Source: JBBDWZ01 sp050732575
Lineage (GTDB): Bacteria > Gemmatimonadota > Gemmatimonadetes > Longimicrobiales > RSA9
DNA length: 48,128 nt
Direction: 5' to 3'
Assembly: GCA_050732575.1 (NCBI GenBank)
Contig: JBOHRF010000009.1
Location: 1 to 48,128, forward strand
The notes beneath the pieces are model-generated. The model saw only the letters and a list, made by a program, of their open reading frames with translations, ran no database searches and was not told the origin of the DNA. The number at the start of each line of letters is the position of its first letter. Positions within the stretch are counted from its first letter, which is position 1. Position numbers and translations under genes: made by a program. Shown here one piece after another: positions 32,963-42,631 of this stretch.

Positions 32963-34304
32963 CGGCGGCGTGTACCTCAATGGGGGCAATCGAAAGGTCA
33001 CGCAGTGGCGCTTCGATTTGATCCGCATCACCGACCACCAGAAACGTCAAACCGGCCGGCCGGATATGTTGTTGAGCGGCGCGTAGCGCGTCTTCACGTG
33101 ACACGGCGGCAATACGGTCGCGATAGGTACGGAAGTAATCATCGGGCAGCGTGTGGATGAAAAGCTCGCTCAGCTTACCTGCCAGCTGATGCGTAGTTTG
33201 CAACTCGAGCGGCATGAGTCCGGTCAGATAGTCGCGCGTGTTCACGATCTCCTCATCCGTGGGCCCGGTCACGCGCAGGGCTTCGATTTCCGCGAGAATC
33301 TCACCAATCGCGCGCGCGGTCACGTCCGATGCCACGGCAGTGGCGATCATGAAGGGGCCGTGACCTCTGCGGAACGAGAAGCTGCTGCGCACACCATACG
33401 TGAAGCCGTGCTTCTCACGGAGATTCATGTTGAGTCGGCTGGTGAAGGCGCCACCCAGGATTGAATTCATGACCTGCAGAGGAAAATAGTCGGGATCCGC
33501 CCGGGTAGGACCGGCATGACCAATGCGAATCTCAGATTGGACTGAACCTGGCCGGTGAACTATGTGCACGGCCTGCACCGCATCAGCGGCTGGCAAGGTG
33601 ACGCCGCGCGCGGGAGCGGGCTCCAGATGCCAATCGGTGAACCGCTGCGCGACCGTGTCTTGGAGCTGACCCACGAGCAAAAGCGCCGCCGATCGGGGCG
33701 AGTACCGATCATGATAAAAAGCGCGCACATCACCGACTGTCAAACGCTCAACCGCATCAGCGCTGCCCAATGGCGTGCGGCCGTAGGTTGCGTCCGGACC
33801 ATAGATGAACCGCATCGCCTCATCGGAGGCAAGTGAGCGCGGGTCGCTGCGTCTCTGCGCAATTTCGCCCAATTGCTCATTGCGCGCGCGCTCCACTTCA
33901 TCCTCGGGAAAACAGGCATCGACTACGATTTCGGCAAGGAGCGTGAGCGCGGCGGGCAAACGCTCGGCCGGCACGGTCACCGAAACGGAAGTGGCATCGA
34001 AGCCGGTAGCAACTTCGAGCTGGGCGCCCATCGATTCGAGTTCCCAGCTCAATTGGCGCGCATCCTTGATGCGCGTGCCCGTATCGATGGTATGGGCAAC
34101 CAGGTGCGCTACGCCCGCCAGCTCCGGTGGCTCACGGGTCACACCGGCATCGAGCACGATGCGCGCGGTAGCGATGGGAACATGGCCGTGCGGCGCACGA
34201 AAAAGAGAAAGGCCATTGTCAAGATGCAAGCGTCCAACATCGGGAAAACGGAACGGACGTACCGCGGCTGCTGGCGGTGGCTGCGTGCGGTCAGTCGCGC
34301 TCAT
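32955..34304 (-). CDS. M16-family peptidase subunit, degenerate zinc site
   Basis: 449 residues with two M16 halves (GRLHLDNGLSLFRAPHGHVP; QSEIRIGHAGPTRADPDYFP; LNMNLREKHGFTYGVRSSFS). The zinc motif HxxEH is reduced to HLVAH in GVAHLVAHTIDTG, so the catalytic Glu is missing. In bacterial heterodimers of this family one subunit is intact and the other supplies substrate-binding elements such as the RY motif; this looks like the latter. It is coupled to the intact subunit upstream (4-bp overlap) and to the Nudix gene downstream. No signal peptide is evident. Confidence 0.92.
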   Translation of the reverse strand: MSATDRTQPPPAAAVRPFRFPDVGRLHLDNGLSLFRAPHGHVPIATARIVLDAGVTREPPELAGVAHLVAHTIDTGTRIKDARQLSWELESMGAQLEVATGFDATSVSVTVPAERLPAALTLLAEIVVDACFPEDEVERARNEQLGEIAQRRSDPRSLASDEAMRFIYGPDATYGRTPLGSADAVERLTVGDVRAFYHDRYSPRSAALLLVGQLQDTVAQRFTDWHLEPAPARGVTLPAADAVQAVHIVHRPGSVQSEIRIGHAGPTRADPDYFPLQVMNSILGGAFTSRLNMNLREKHGFTYGVRSSFSFRRGHGPFMIATAVASDVTARAIGEILAEIEALRVTGPTDEEIVNTRDYLTGLMPLELQTTHQLAGKLSELFIHTLPDDYFRTYRDRIAAVSREDALRAAQQHIRPAGLTFLVVGDADQIEAPLRDLSIAPIEVHAADE

Positions 34305-35578
34305 GCCGCCTTCCTGGGCAGGTAAACCAGTGTCGTGCGATTGTTGGCGCCCAGGAACTCAGCAGCAAAACGGCGCACGTCTCCTGCACTCACCGCGCGT
34401 ACCCGCTCGAGCTCCGTATTGATGCGGCCTGGGTCACGGAACAACGTTTCGTACATGGATAACGTATCGGCACGCTCCTCGAATTGTTGCAGCGCTCGCA
34501 ACCGGTCGGCTTCAATGAGGCGAATGGCCCGTTCAACGTGTGGTGTTTCCGCCTGCTCGATTTGTGCCATGGCGTCGCGCAACGCTTTTTCGAGTCGCTC
34601 GGCCGACGTTCTGGGGCTGGCGGTTGCCCAGGTGACCAACACAGCCGCGCCCAGGACAATGGGAAAAGGAAAAGCAAAAACATCCTGAGCCATGCCGGTG
34701 CGCACCAGTCGATCGTAAAGCAGCGCACTTTTGCCATCGGCCAGCACGTGCGCCGCTACGGTCGCGGCATAAAAGGCCGGATGTCCGTAGGGCGGTATTC
34801 GATAGGCAGCATAAATGCGTGGCAGACTGATATCCTGCTCGATCACTTCACGCCGGCTCTCACCAAGAATTGCGGGCAACTCGATGCGGCCGGGCACGGG
34901 CGGAATGTCGGGACCGCGCGGCAAAGAACCGAAGTAACGGTCGACCAGCGCGCGGGCGCGCTCGGACTCGAAATCGCCACACAGGGTGAGCACAGCGTTG
35001 TTGGGCGCATAGTACGTGCGGAAAAAGGCTTCCACGTCGGCCAGGCTGGCGGCATCCAGATCTTCCATGGAGCCGATTACGGAATGATGGTAGGGGTGAT
35101 CGGGCGGATAGAGCAGCGCCTGCAGGCGCTCATCCCAATCGCCGTACGGCTGATTGTCCACGCGCCAGCGCCGTTCGTTTTTCACGACGTCCCGCTGATT
35201 GTCCAATTTTTCCTGGGTCATGGCGGGCAGCAGGTAGCCGAGCCGATCCGACTCGAGCCACAGTGCCAACTCCAGGAAATGGCTGGGCACGGTATCGAAG
35301 TAGTTGGTGCGATCCAACCAGGTCGAACCGTTGAGTGAGCCGCCCGCTTTCTCGATGTAGGCAAAATGTGCGCTGGCCGGCACGTGTTCCGAACCCTGGA
35401 ACATCATGTGCTCGAACAGATGCGCGAAACCTGTACGACCGGGTCGCTCGTTTTTGGAACCGACGTCGTACCAGAGATTCACAGCAACCACCGGACTGGT
35501 CGTATCGCGGGACAGAATGAGGCGCAGTCCGTTGGACAACTGGTGCCGTTCGAAAGGTATGCTCAGTTCGTGATTCAC
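34301..35578 (-). CDS. M16-family zinc peptidase, intact catalytic subunit
   Basis: 425 residues. The site is HLFEH in TGFAHLFEHMMFQGSEHVPA, with the downstream Glu in the family's usual ENRP-like region (QRDVVKNERRWRVDNQPYGD). It resembles processing peptidases of the pitrilysin clan that cut small peptides in a chamber. The GTG start overlaps the upstream stop (GTGA, 35578-35575). Its partner is probably the degenerate subunit directly downstream. Confidence 0.94.
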   Translation of the reverse strand: MNHELSIPFERHQLSNGLRLILSRDTTSPVVAVNLWYDVGSKNERPGRTGFAHLFEHMMFQGSEHVPASAHFAYIEKAGGSLNGSTWLDRTNYFDTVPSHFLELALWLESDRLGYLLPAMTQEKLDNQRDVVKNERRWRVDNQPYGDWDERLQALLYPPDHPYHHSVIGSMEDLDAASLADVEAFFRTYYAPNNAVLTLCGDFESERARALVDRYFGSLPRGPDIPPVPGRIELPAILGESRREVIEQDISLPRIYAAYRIPPYGHPAFYAATVAAHVLADGKSALLYDRLVRTGMAQDVFAFPFPIVLGAAVLVTWATASPRTSAERLEKALRDAMAQIEQAETPHVERAIRLIEADRLRALQQFEERADTLSMYETLFRDPGRINTELERVRAVSAGDVRRFAAEFLGANNRTTLVYLPRKAA

Positions 35579-36924
35579 TCCGCCTCCCACTCCAGGATCG
35601 GTCCCAGCTCGAGTTGCCTCAAAGGCTCGAGCACACGAACGCGGTCGCCCACCACCACAATCGACAATTCCTCCGGTCTCAGGCACTGGCGTGCCACGCG
35701 TTCTATGTCCGACTGGTCCACGCTCGCAATACGATCGGTATAGGTCTGCAGCTGCGTCTCGTCCAGATCGTAGAGCGCCAACTCGGCCAGTTGCTCAGTA
35801 ATATCCCGTGTGGTTTCGAACGCGCGGGCAAAGCCCAGAGCATGATAACGTCGTGACCGCTCGATCTCGTCCGTTCTCACACCATCCTGACGGAGTCGGG
35901 CCAGCTCGCGCACGAATATGGCCACCGACTCGGCCGTGTTATGGGTAAACACCGCAGCACCGCTCGAAAACAGCCCGCCTTCCCGCCGGAATGAAAAGGA
36001 CGAACCCGCTCCATACGTGAACCCCTTCTCTGCGCGCAGAATCATGTTGAGGCGCGACTTGAAGGAACCGCCCAGTACCGTGTTCATGATCAGCGCGGGG
36101 AAATAATCTGGCGTGTTGCGGGGCAGCCCGACATGGCCCACGCGGACTTCGGACTGCGCTGCACCCGGACGATCGATCAAGTAGATCGTGCGCGTGCGCG
36201 GGGGCGCGCCCTGGACACGCGGCTGCGCACCCGGCACGGCCGACCACGCACCGAAGCGCTGCTCCAGCTCGGACATGATGCGCTGCGCGTCGATGGGACC
36301 GACCACGATCAGGTGCGCACGGGCCGGTGCAAAATGGTTCGTGTAGGAGTCAACCAGACTCTCCCGACCCAACTGCGCAATGGTGGCTGTGCTACCGCTG
36401 AGGGGACAGCCATAACTCTGCTGCGCACCGAAAACGGCGCGGGCCAGCGCCTTGGAGGCCACTACCCGAGGCTCCGCGCGCTCCTGCTGGAGCCGGTGCA
36501 GTCGTTCCTCTTTCTTGCGCGTAAATTCATGCGCCGGGAAGGCCGGTTCCAGCGCCACTTCAGCGAGCAGGTCGAGCATTGCAGCGAGGCGCGGCACCAG
36601 GCCATGCACGGTGAGCGCGCAGGCGTCCCAACTCACTTGCAGATCAAGATGGGCACCCAACTGCTCGATGCAATCGGAGATTTCGAGCGCAGAACGATGC
36701 AACGATCCTTCATCGAGCAGCTCGGCCGTCAGGCTGGCCCGGCCGGCCAATGCCGGCGGATCGACGGCCGCGCCGCCACGCACCACGAGCTGGACATCAA
36801 TGACCGGCAACCCCGCTTTCTCCGCGACCACCACATCCAATCCATTGGACAGGCGCGCCCGCTCGAAGGACGGGGGTACGAACGGCCGCATCCGAGCGAC
36901 GGTGGGCAACGCACGTGGCTTCAC
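35575..36924 (-). CDS. M16-family peptidase subunit, zinc site lost
   Basis: 449 residues with the same two-half organisation (FERARLSNGLDVVVAEKAGL; QSEVRVGHVGLPRNTPDYFP; LNMILRAEKGFTYGAGSSFS). The place of HxxEH reads LAGRASLTAELLDEG, so no zinc ligand remains. It is the presumed partner of the intact subunit encoded upstream (36921-38219), with a 4-bp overlap. It is clearly similar to the other degenerate subunit at 32955, supporting duplication of a two-gene unit. Confidence 0.92.
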   Translation of the reverse strand: MKPRALPTVARMRPFVPPSFERARLSNGLDVVVAEKAGLPVIDVQLVVRGGAAVDPPALAGRASLTAELLDEGSLHRSALEISDCIEQLGAHLDLQVSWDACALTVHGLVPRLAAMLDLLAEVALEPAFPAHEFTRKKEERLHRLQQERAEPRVVASKALARAVFGAQQSYGCPLSGSTATIAQLGRESLVDSYTNHFAPARAHLIVVGPIDAQRIMSELEQRFGAWSAVPGAQPRVQGAPPRTRTIYLIDRPGAAQSEVRVGHVGLPRNTPDYFPALIMNTVLGGSFKSRLNMILRAEKGFTYGAGSSFSFRREGGLFSSGAAVFTHNTAESVAIFVRELARLRQDGVRTDEIERSRRYHALGFARAFETTRDITEQLAELALYDLDETQLQTYTDRIASVDQSDIERVARQCLRPEELSIVVVGDRVRVLEPLRQLELGPILEWEAE

Positions 36925-38219
36925 CAGGCCTCGTGCACTGCGCGTGCGGCTTCGCCCCGCGGGACCACGCTGAGCACCAGTGGCGCTGCCCGCAACAAAT
37001 GCGTGCGCGCCGCCTGCGCCACGGCATCAGCATCCAGTCGCTGATAACGCTCCAGATCGTGAGCCAACGCGCCCGGCTCGCCCAGATAATACGCGTAATG
37101 ATTGAGTCGATCGGCGCGTCCGCCGAACCCGCCTACCTGCTGTAGCGAGTCGACAAAGGAGGTTTCGAACTTGTGTCGGGCGCGATCGATCTGGTCAGCC
37201 TCGAGCTGCGCGCCCGCACGTTCGAGCTCCTGACGCACCAGCAAAACAAGCTGGGCAAGGTCAGTGGTCGGCCGCGCGGTGACTACGATGTTGAACGTGG
37301 AACCCAGCAAGGCGCTCGCCTGAAACGCCTCGACGTTCTGCGCCAACTGCCGCTCGTAGACCAACGTGCGATACAGGCGAGAGCTCTTGCCCTGCGAAAG
37401 CACGAGGCCGAACACATCCAACGCAGCGTCATCGGGCGCGAAAAGGGCCGGTGTATGCCAACTCAGGTACAGGCGAGGCAGATGCACGTCATCTTCCAGC
37501 GTGAGGGGCTGCTCCTGCGGCGGGCGCAACGTCGAGACCCGCACCGGCGGAGTCGCACCGGCCGGCGGGATCGCAGAAAAGTACTCGTGCGTGAGCTCGA
37601 GCACGCGCTCCGACTCTACGTCGCCAGCCACACAAAGACTGGCATTGCCGGGCGCGTAGTGACAACGAAAGAAAGCCTGCACATCGTCCAGCGTGGCTGC
37701 ATCGAGATCGGGCATCCAACCAATGACCGGCCAGTGATACGGATGGTCCACGGGGTACAGTGACTTGTGGATGGTCTCGAAGGCCAGGCCGTAGGGGCGA
37801 TTCTCGTAACTCTGCCGACGCTCGTTCTTCACGACATTGCGTTGCGCATCCAATTTGTCCTGGGTCAACGCATCGAGCAGGCCACCCATGCGATCGGCTT
37901 CCAGGAAAAGGGCCAGCTCGAGTGCACCAGTGGGCACGGTTTCCCAGTAGTTGGTGCGATCGGTCGATGTCGAACCGTTGTTGACGCCCCCAGCCGATTC
38001 CAGCAATTCATCGAATTGACCCTCGGGCACGTTGGCAGAACCTTCGAACATCAAATGCTCGAACAGGTGCGCCAGGCCCGTGCGACCGTGGCGTTCATCC
38101 TTGGATCCTACGCCGTACCAAATATTGACCGCCACAATGGGCACGGCATGATCCTCGTGAACGATTAATTGCAGGCCATTCGGCAGCGTGAAGCGGGAGT
38201 GCGGTAGCTGGAGTTGCAT
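36921..38219 (-). CDS. M16-family zinc peptidase, intact catalytic subunit
   Basis: 432 residues. The zinc motif is HLFEH in TGLAHLFEHLMFEGSANVPE, followed by QRNVVKNERRQSYENRPYGL. It closely parallels the other intact subunit at 34301. The ATG at 38219 starts MQLQLPHSRFTLPNGLQLIV and shares one base with the upstream stop (TAATG). There is no signal peptide, so a cytoplasmic or unconventional location is expected. It is the first of four consecutive M16 genes. Confidence 0.94.
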   Translation of the reverse strand: MQLQLPHSRFTLPNGLQLIVHEDHAVPIVAVNIWYGVGSKDERHGRTGLAHLFEHLMFEGSANVPEGQFDELLESAGGVNNGSTSTDRTNYWETVPTGALELALFLEADRMGGLLDALTQDKLDAQRNVVKNERRQSYENRPYGLAFETIHKSLYPVDHPYHWPVIGWMPDLDAATLDDVQAFFRCHYAPGNASLCVAGDVESERVLELTHEYFSAIPPAGATPPVRVSTLRPPQEQPLTLEDDVHLPRLYLSWHTPALFAPDDAALDVFGLVLSQGKSSRLYRTLVYERQLAQNVEAFQASALLGSTFNIVVTARPTTDLAQLVLLVRQELERAGAQLEADQIDRARHKFETSFVDSLQQVGGFGGRADRLNHYAYYLGEPGALAHDLERYQRLDADAVAQAARTHLLRAAPLVLSVVPRGEAARAVHEAW

Positions 38220-38824
38220 TACCGTCCGGTGAATACCGCCGTGGCCGGAAAGAGCAGGCTTTCGCGCAGGATGTAGCGCCACCGCTCGGCGGGTGAACGA
38301 TCGATCGGGCTGTTGGGCGCAGGGGCACGATAAGGTTTGATGCCTGCCCGTCGAGCCAGTAGCTGGACCCGAAGCATGTGATAGGAGTCACTCACGATGT
38401 TGGCACTCTGCAATCCGCTGGCCCGCATCAATTCGGCCGCTGCGCGCATCGACTCCGCCGAGGTAAGACCTCGTCGTTCCACCAGAATCAGCGCGGGTTC
38501 CACACCGTTTTGCACGGCGTAGCGCAACGCGACCTCGCCCTCGCTCAGGGTGTCGCCCCGACCGATGCCACCGGTCACGACCAGATAGGGGGCAACCTTC
38601 AAGCGATGCAGCTCGATGGCGTGATCGAGACGCGCCTTGAAAACGGGCGAGGGCTTGCCATTCCATTGCGCTGCGCCCAGCACGAGAATGGCGTCGGCTT
38701 TGGTTACGTTGGGGCGTGCGCCTGCCAGTAGAATCAGCCCTACTGTGGTCAGCCAGCAGGCCACCAGGATCAGTGCGCCGCCCGTCAACCAGCGCAGCCA
38801 GGTAGGGAATCGGGAAGGAGCCAC
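38219..38824 (-). CDS. YdcF-like (DUF218) membrane protein
   Basis: 201 residues. One membrane helix near the N-terminus (WLTGGALILVACWLTTVGLI), then a DUF218 domain: KADAILVLGAAQWNGKPSPV, LDHAIELHRLKVAPYLVVTG, LVERRGLTSAESMRAAAELM and NIVSDSYHMLRVQLLARRAG. Relatives such as SanA and YdcF are linked to envelope integrity, but the reaction is unknown. A GTG at 38824 is used because the frame upstream lies within the TPR gene. It ends directly at the first M16 gene. Confidence 0.88.
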   Translation of the reverse strand: MAPSRFPTWLRWLTGGALILVACWLTTVGLILLAGARPNVTKADAILVLGAAQWNGKPSPVFKARLDHAIELHRLKVAPYLVVTGGIGRGDTLSEGEVALRYAVQNGVEPALILVERRGLTSAESMRAAAELMRASGLQSANIVSDSYHMLRVQLLARRAGIKPYRAPAPNSPIDRSPAERWRYILRESLLFPATAVFTGR

Positions 38825-38832
38825 GGCACGGT

Positions 38833-39672
38833 TCAGATGGGCTGGAGCAGTCGATCGTGCAGCGCGGCCGGACCGAGCGTTTCGCGCAGGAACGCGCGCG
38901 CTGCGTCGGCACCCTCTTCCAAACGCTCGTGCGCTTCTTCCAGCAACTCGGGATCGACATTTTCGGTTGCGTACTCGGCGCGGGCCAACGAAGTGCCGGC
39001 CGCATCGAGCCAACCCACAGCCGCTGCGGAAAGCGCCGCCAATACCTGGGCCTCCGCATCGTCGGGCCGCTCTGCTGCCGCTTGCAGAAGGGTCTCTGCG
39101 GCGGGTTCGGCTTCTTCCAATTCGCTGTAAACCAAACCGAGCAGAACGCGACTCCAGGAATCATCCGGCGCCTGCTCCAGCGTACGCTCGAAGGCCGCCA
39201 CGGCACTGGTGTAGTCACCCTTGAGCGCCAGAGCAATGGCGAATTCGCCCTGCGTAGCCGGATCCTCGGGCTCGAGCTCGAGCGCCGCTTTCAGATGCTC
39301 GAGCGCCGACTCGAACATTCCTTCGCGCGCCAGATAGGCACCGTATTGCAAGCGCGCGATCGGCACTTCAGGGCCGCTGAGCACTGCTGCACGCAACGCG
39401 GCCTCGGCCTCGGGATCGTCAAACGCGGCCAGGCCGGCACCACACATGGCCAGTACATGCGGATCCAGCGGATCCTGCTCCCAACAGCGGCGGAAATATT
39501 GATAGGCAATTCCATCCTGCCCGGCTTCGCGATAGGCCACGCCCAGCCAACAAAGCAAGTGCGCGTCGTCCGGCTGCTGGCGCAACGCCGCCAGCAGCAG
39601 CTCGGCCATCTCGGCCCAGCGACCCTCATCGCCCAGGGCAAGCGCTTCGTTGAGTGTCTGATCGAGATCCAC
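38833..39672 (-). CDS. Tetratricopeptide repeat protein
   Basis: 279 residues of helical repeats: LLLAALRQQPDDAHLLCWLG, VAYREAGQDGIAYQYFRRCW, ALEHLKAALELEPEDPATQG and AVAAFERTLEQAPDDSWSRV follow the ~34-residue TPR pattern. There is no signal peptide and the protein is acidic. TPR proteins act as adaptors; the partner is unknown. The start is GTG at 39672, directly after the TAA of apgM (39673), so they share an operon. It ends 8 bp before the YdcF-like gene. Confidence 0.9.
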   Translation of the reverse strand: MDLDQTLNEALALGDEGRWAEMAELLLAALRQQPDDAHLLCWLGVAYREAGQDGIAYQYFRRCWEQDPLDPHVLAMCGAGLAAFDDPEAEAALRAAVLSGPEVPIARLQYGAYLAREGMFESALEHLKAALELEPEDPATQGEFAIALALKGDYTSAVAAFERTLEQAPDDSWSRVLLGLVYSELEEAEPAAETLLQAAAERPDDAEAQVLAALSAAAVGWLDAAGTSLARAEYATENVDPELLEEAHERLEEGADAARAFLRETLGPAALHDRLLQPI

Positions 39673-40881
39673 TTACGCTCCGTACTTGGCCAGTCGGCCC
39701 GCATGCGCCAGCGCCAGCGACATCAGTTCTACTGCAGGCAAGATGCCGAGCTCGCCGCTCAGACAGTCGCGCTCACCAAAACCACTGACCGGAACCGAGC
39801 GGGTCCAGGCTGAAGCTAAGAGTACAGGTACCGGATGCCAGGAGTGGGCGCGCAGGCGCGAGGGCGTCGAGTGATCGCCCGTTACGATCAGTACGTCCGG
39901 CTGCAGAGCTTCCACGCGCGGCACCAACGTGTCCACGTGCTCGATCGCCTTGACCTTGCCAGCAAAGTCGCCATCCTCGCCGCGTGAATCCACCGCCTTG
40001 AAGTGGACGAAATGGAAATCATACTGCAAGAAACGCTCGGCCAGGGCATCGAGCATCACCTCATCACTGGCCGCTATGGGTGCCGTATCCATGCCCACCA
40101 GACGCGCTACGCCCAGGTACATCGGGTAGCGCGCCTGCGCCGAAGCGCGCAATCCAAAACGCTCGGTAAACGAAGGGTACCGTTGATAGGCGGCAAACCC
40201 GCGCGCCAACAGCGAGTTTGCCTTCGGTTCGTCCGCCAGGATCCGATTTGCCGCATCCAGAACCTGTTGCACAAGGCGCGCACTGTCGCGCGCCAACTCA
40301 TCGGTCGGTGTCACGGCGAGCGGCGGCACTCCCGTCTCCTGCGGGTCCGTATCCGCCAGGTCTGCGCGCAAACCGGGCGCGCGTAAAATCAGCACCAGGC
40401 GGTGCTCCTTCTCGGGCGCGAAAAACACTTCTACGCCAGGCAGCGCGCGGAACTCGTCCTGAAGTTTGCGGACCAGACGTTTGTTCTCATCGTCACTGGG
40501 TCGGCCCGCGCGCCGATCCTTGACGCGACCCTGCGCGTCGATGGTGGCAAAATTGAGTCGCGTGGCTACATCGCCTGGACGTAAATCGAAGCCGACACCC
40601 AACGCACTCAGTACACCTCGTCCAATGTTCCAGCGCATCGGATGGTAGCCGAACAACGCCAGGTGACCGGGACCACTGCCTGGTGTGATGCCGGCGCCCA
40701 CCGGCTGGTGCAGACCGAGGGCTGCCGTGCGCGCCAGACGGTCCAGGTTGGGTGTGCTCGCCGTTTCCAACTCCGTAAGGCCAGTGGCCGGATCGGGCAG
40801 CCCGCCCAACCCGTCCATGACCAGGAGTATGATGCGGCCGCCGCTGCGCTCCACCAGATCGTCTGGTATAGTGATCGACAT
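39673..40881 (-). CDS. apgM: 2,3-bisphosphoglycerate-independent phosphoglycerate mutase, archaeal type
   Basis: 402 residues of the alkaline-phosphatase superfamily: IILLVMDGLGGLPDP (metal Asp), TPNLDRLARTA, and the phospho-Ser motif ITPGSGPGHLALFGYHP (~Ser67). Further, FVHFKAVDSRGEDGDFAGKV, KAIEHVDTLV and TGDHSTPSRLRAHSWHPVPV contain the metal-binding His and Asp. It interconverts 3- and 2-phosphoglycerate. The ATG has AGGGGGC upstream. It opens the long minus-strand operon leading to the TPR, YdcF-like, M16 and Nudix genes. Confidence 0.94.
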   Translation of the reverse strand: MSITIPDDLVERSGGRIILLVMDGLGGLPDPATGLTELETASTPNLDRLARTAALGLHQPVGAGITPGSGPGHLALFGYHPMRWNIGRGVLSALGVGFDLRPGDVATRLNFATIDAQGRVKDRRAGRPSDDENKRLVRKLQDEFRALPGVEVFFAPEKEHRLVLILRAPGLRADLADTDPQETGVPPLAVTPTDELARDSARLVQQVLDAANRILADEPKANSLLARGFAAYQRYPSFTERFGLRASAQARYPMYLGVARLVGMDTAPIAASDEVMLDALAERFLQYDFHFVHFKAVDSRGEDGDFAGKVKAIEHVDTLVPRVEALQPDVLIVTGDHSTPSRLRAHSWHPVPVLLASAWTRSVPVSGFGERDCLSGELGILPAVELMSLALAHAGRLAKYGA

Positions 40882-41005
40882 CCAGCCCCCTCAGATTGAC
40901 CTGCGGCAATGGGATACTACGCAGGCCGTCCGGAGGGGCAAGTACAATGAGCGATTATCGGTCCACGCCGCGTGTTTGTTGCACGCGCATTCTGCCGGGT
41001 GATGG

Positions 41006-42139
41006 ATGACTGGATTGGCTGACTTCGAGATGGAACGCTGGCAGTCGACCTATGAAAACCGCGTCGACTACAACCTTTCGGAGAGCGGAGTACACCCCGT
41101 CTCACTCAATGAATTGACGCAACTGGCAGGCCTTGACTCGATCGGTGAACTGCCCATCGGCTATGGACAATCGAACGGCACCGACCAACTGCGCGCGCAT
41201 ATTGCCGCGCTCTACTCGGGTGCTGATATCGATCACATTGTCGTCTGCAATGGCAGTGCAGAAGCGAATTTCGTTGCCTTGTGGCATCTGGTTGAGCCGG
41301 GTGACGAGGTAGTGGTCGTCATGCCGACCTACATGCAGTCCATCGGCCTGGTTGATTCTTTGGGCGGACGGGTACGCGAGGTGTGGTTGCATCCAGAGCT
41401 GAATTGGCAACCGGCGCCATCAGAAATCGACGCGGCCGTGACTGACCGTACACGCATTATCATCGTAACCAATCCGAATAACCCGACGGGCGTGAGCCTG
41501 CAACAACCCGCGCGGGCCGCCATTGAGCGCGCGGCTCAACGCGTGGGCGCCTGGATTCTGGCCGACGAAGTGTACACAGGCGCCGAGCTAGCGGGCACCG
41601 AAACGCCATCGTTTTGGCAACCCGATGCGCGCGTGATTGCTACCGGCTCCCTCTCCAAAGCTTACGGCCTGCCGGGTCTGCGCATAGGTTGGGCCGTTGC
41701 CCCACGCGAGCTGAGCGAGCGCATTTGGGCGCGCAAAGACTACACGACCATCTCACCTGGACAACTGACGGATCGGCTGGCAACGATCGCATTGCACCCC
41801 ACAGTGCGACCGCGCCTGCTGGCGCGCACTCGCACATACATGCACGCCGGACTCGAGATCCTGGAGCCATGGCTCACACGCACGGGCATTTTCCATTACC
41901 GGCCGCCCGATGCAGGTGCAATCGTGCTGGCGCGCTACAATTTGCCCATCAACTCAACCGTGCTGGTCGAACGGCTGCGCCGCGAACAGAGCGTTCTGGT
42001 CGTGCCCGGCGATCACTTTCGCCTGGATCGTTGTTTGCGCATCGGGTTCGGACTGCCCGGCGGTCAACTGTCAGAGGCGCTGCAACGTTGCGCGCTCCTG
42101 CTGGATCCATTGCGAGACAAGGCTTCTATCAAGGCATGA
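41006..42139 (+). CDS. PLP-dependent aminotransferase, class I/II
   Basis: 377 residues of fold type I. VTNPNNPTGVS binds substrate and cofactor, LADEVYTGAELAG carries the Asp for the pyridine nitrogen, and the PLP Lys is in ATGSLSKAYGLPGLRIGW (Lys218). The start MTGLADFEMERWQSTYENRV is typical of one aminotransferase subgroup; the substrate is not evident. The ATG at 41006 follows a weak GGGTG. It is divergent from apgM across ~125 bp in which I see TACAAT near 40943 but no convincing -35 sequence. Confidence 0.9.
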   Translation: MTGLADFEMERWQSTYENRVDYNLSESGVHPVSLNELTQLAGLDSIGELPIGYGQSNGTDQLRAHIAALYSGADIDHIVVCNGSAEANFVALWHLVEPGDEVVVVMPTYMQSIGLVDSLGGRVREVWLHPELNWQPAPSEIDAAVTDRTRIIIVTNPNNPTGVSLQQPARAAIERAAQRVGAWILADEVYTGAELAGTETPSFWQPDARVIATGSLSKAYGLPGLRIGWAVAPRELSERIWARKDYTTISPGQLTDRLATIALHPTVRPRLLARTRTYMHAGLEILEPWLTRTGIFHYRPPDAGAIVLARYNLPINSTVLVERLRREQSVLVVPGDHFRLDRCLRIGFGLPGGQLSEALQRCALLLDPLRDKASIKA

Positions 42140-42241
42140 GGCTTGCTTCTAAGCCTTGCTGTGACAGAGGCTTACGAGAACGGATCGGAAAGTCGTGGGC
42201 GGCTCGCCCAGCCCGCCTCCAGCGCAGGCCAAGCCCCCGCC

Positions 42242-42616
42242 ATGCCTCGCATTCTAGTAGTGGAGGACAATCCAGATCTGCTCGGCATTCTCAAAGAGCT
42301 GTTGGCCCGTGACTACGATGTGGTAACCGCACGAACCGGCGAAGACGCGATCAGACTGGCCGAAGAGACCCAACCCGATCTGGTCTTGCTCGATTTGCAA
42401 TTACCCGCCATGGATGGAATGGAAGCCGGGCGCTGGATCAAGACTCGTCTGGCACCGCGCACCGTGCCGATCCTTGCCCTGACTGCGTTGGCCGGCGCCG
42501 GTGATGCCGACGCCATTCTTTCCTGTGGCTGCTGCGATGCCTACCTGGCCAAGCCCACGCCACTGACCGTGATCCAGGCCAAGGTGAACGAGCTGCTGGC
42601 TGCGCGAGACGCTTGA
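42242..42616 (+). CDS. Single-domain response regulator
   Basis: 124 residues consisting of one receiver domain: ILVVEDNPDLLGILKELLAR at the start, the phospho-acceptor Asp51 in LVLLDLQLPAMDG, Thr in ILALTAL and Lys in DAYLAKPTPL. There is no output domain, so it may relay phosphate or act by protein contact. An unusual Cys cluster, SCGCCDAYLAK, lies just before the conserved Lys. The ATG at 42242 matches the family start; upstream in-frame sequence lacks homology. No kinase is adjacent. Confidence 0.9.
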   Translation: MPRILVVEDNPDLLGILKELLARDYDVVTARTGEDAIRLAEETQPDLVLLDLQLPAMDGMEAGRWIKTRLAPRTVPILALTALAGAGDADAILSCGCCDAYLAKPTPLTVIQAKVNELLAARDA

Positions 42617-42631
42617 CTGTCACGCGGCACG

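Noticed and set aside
41614..42312. 232-codon frame overlapping the aminotransferase and response regulator genes
   Set aside because: It lies in another frame of two well-supported genes; the Arg/His-rich translation has no recognisable domain.
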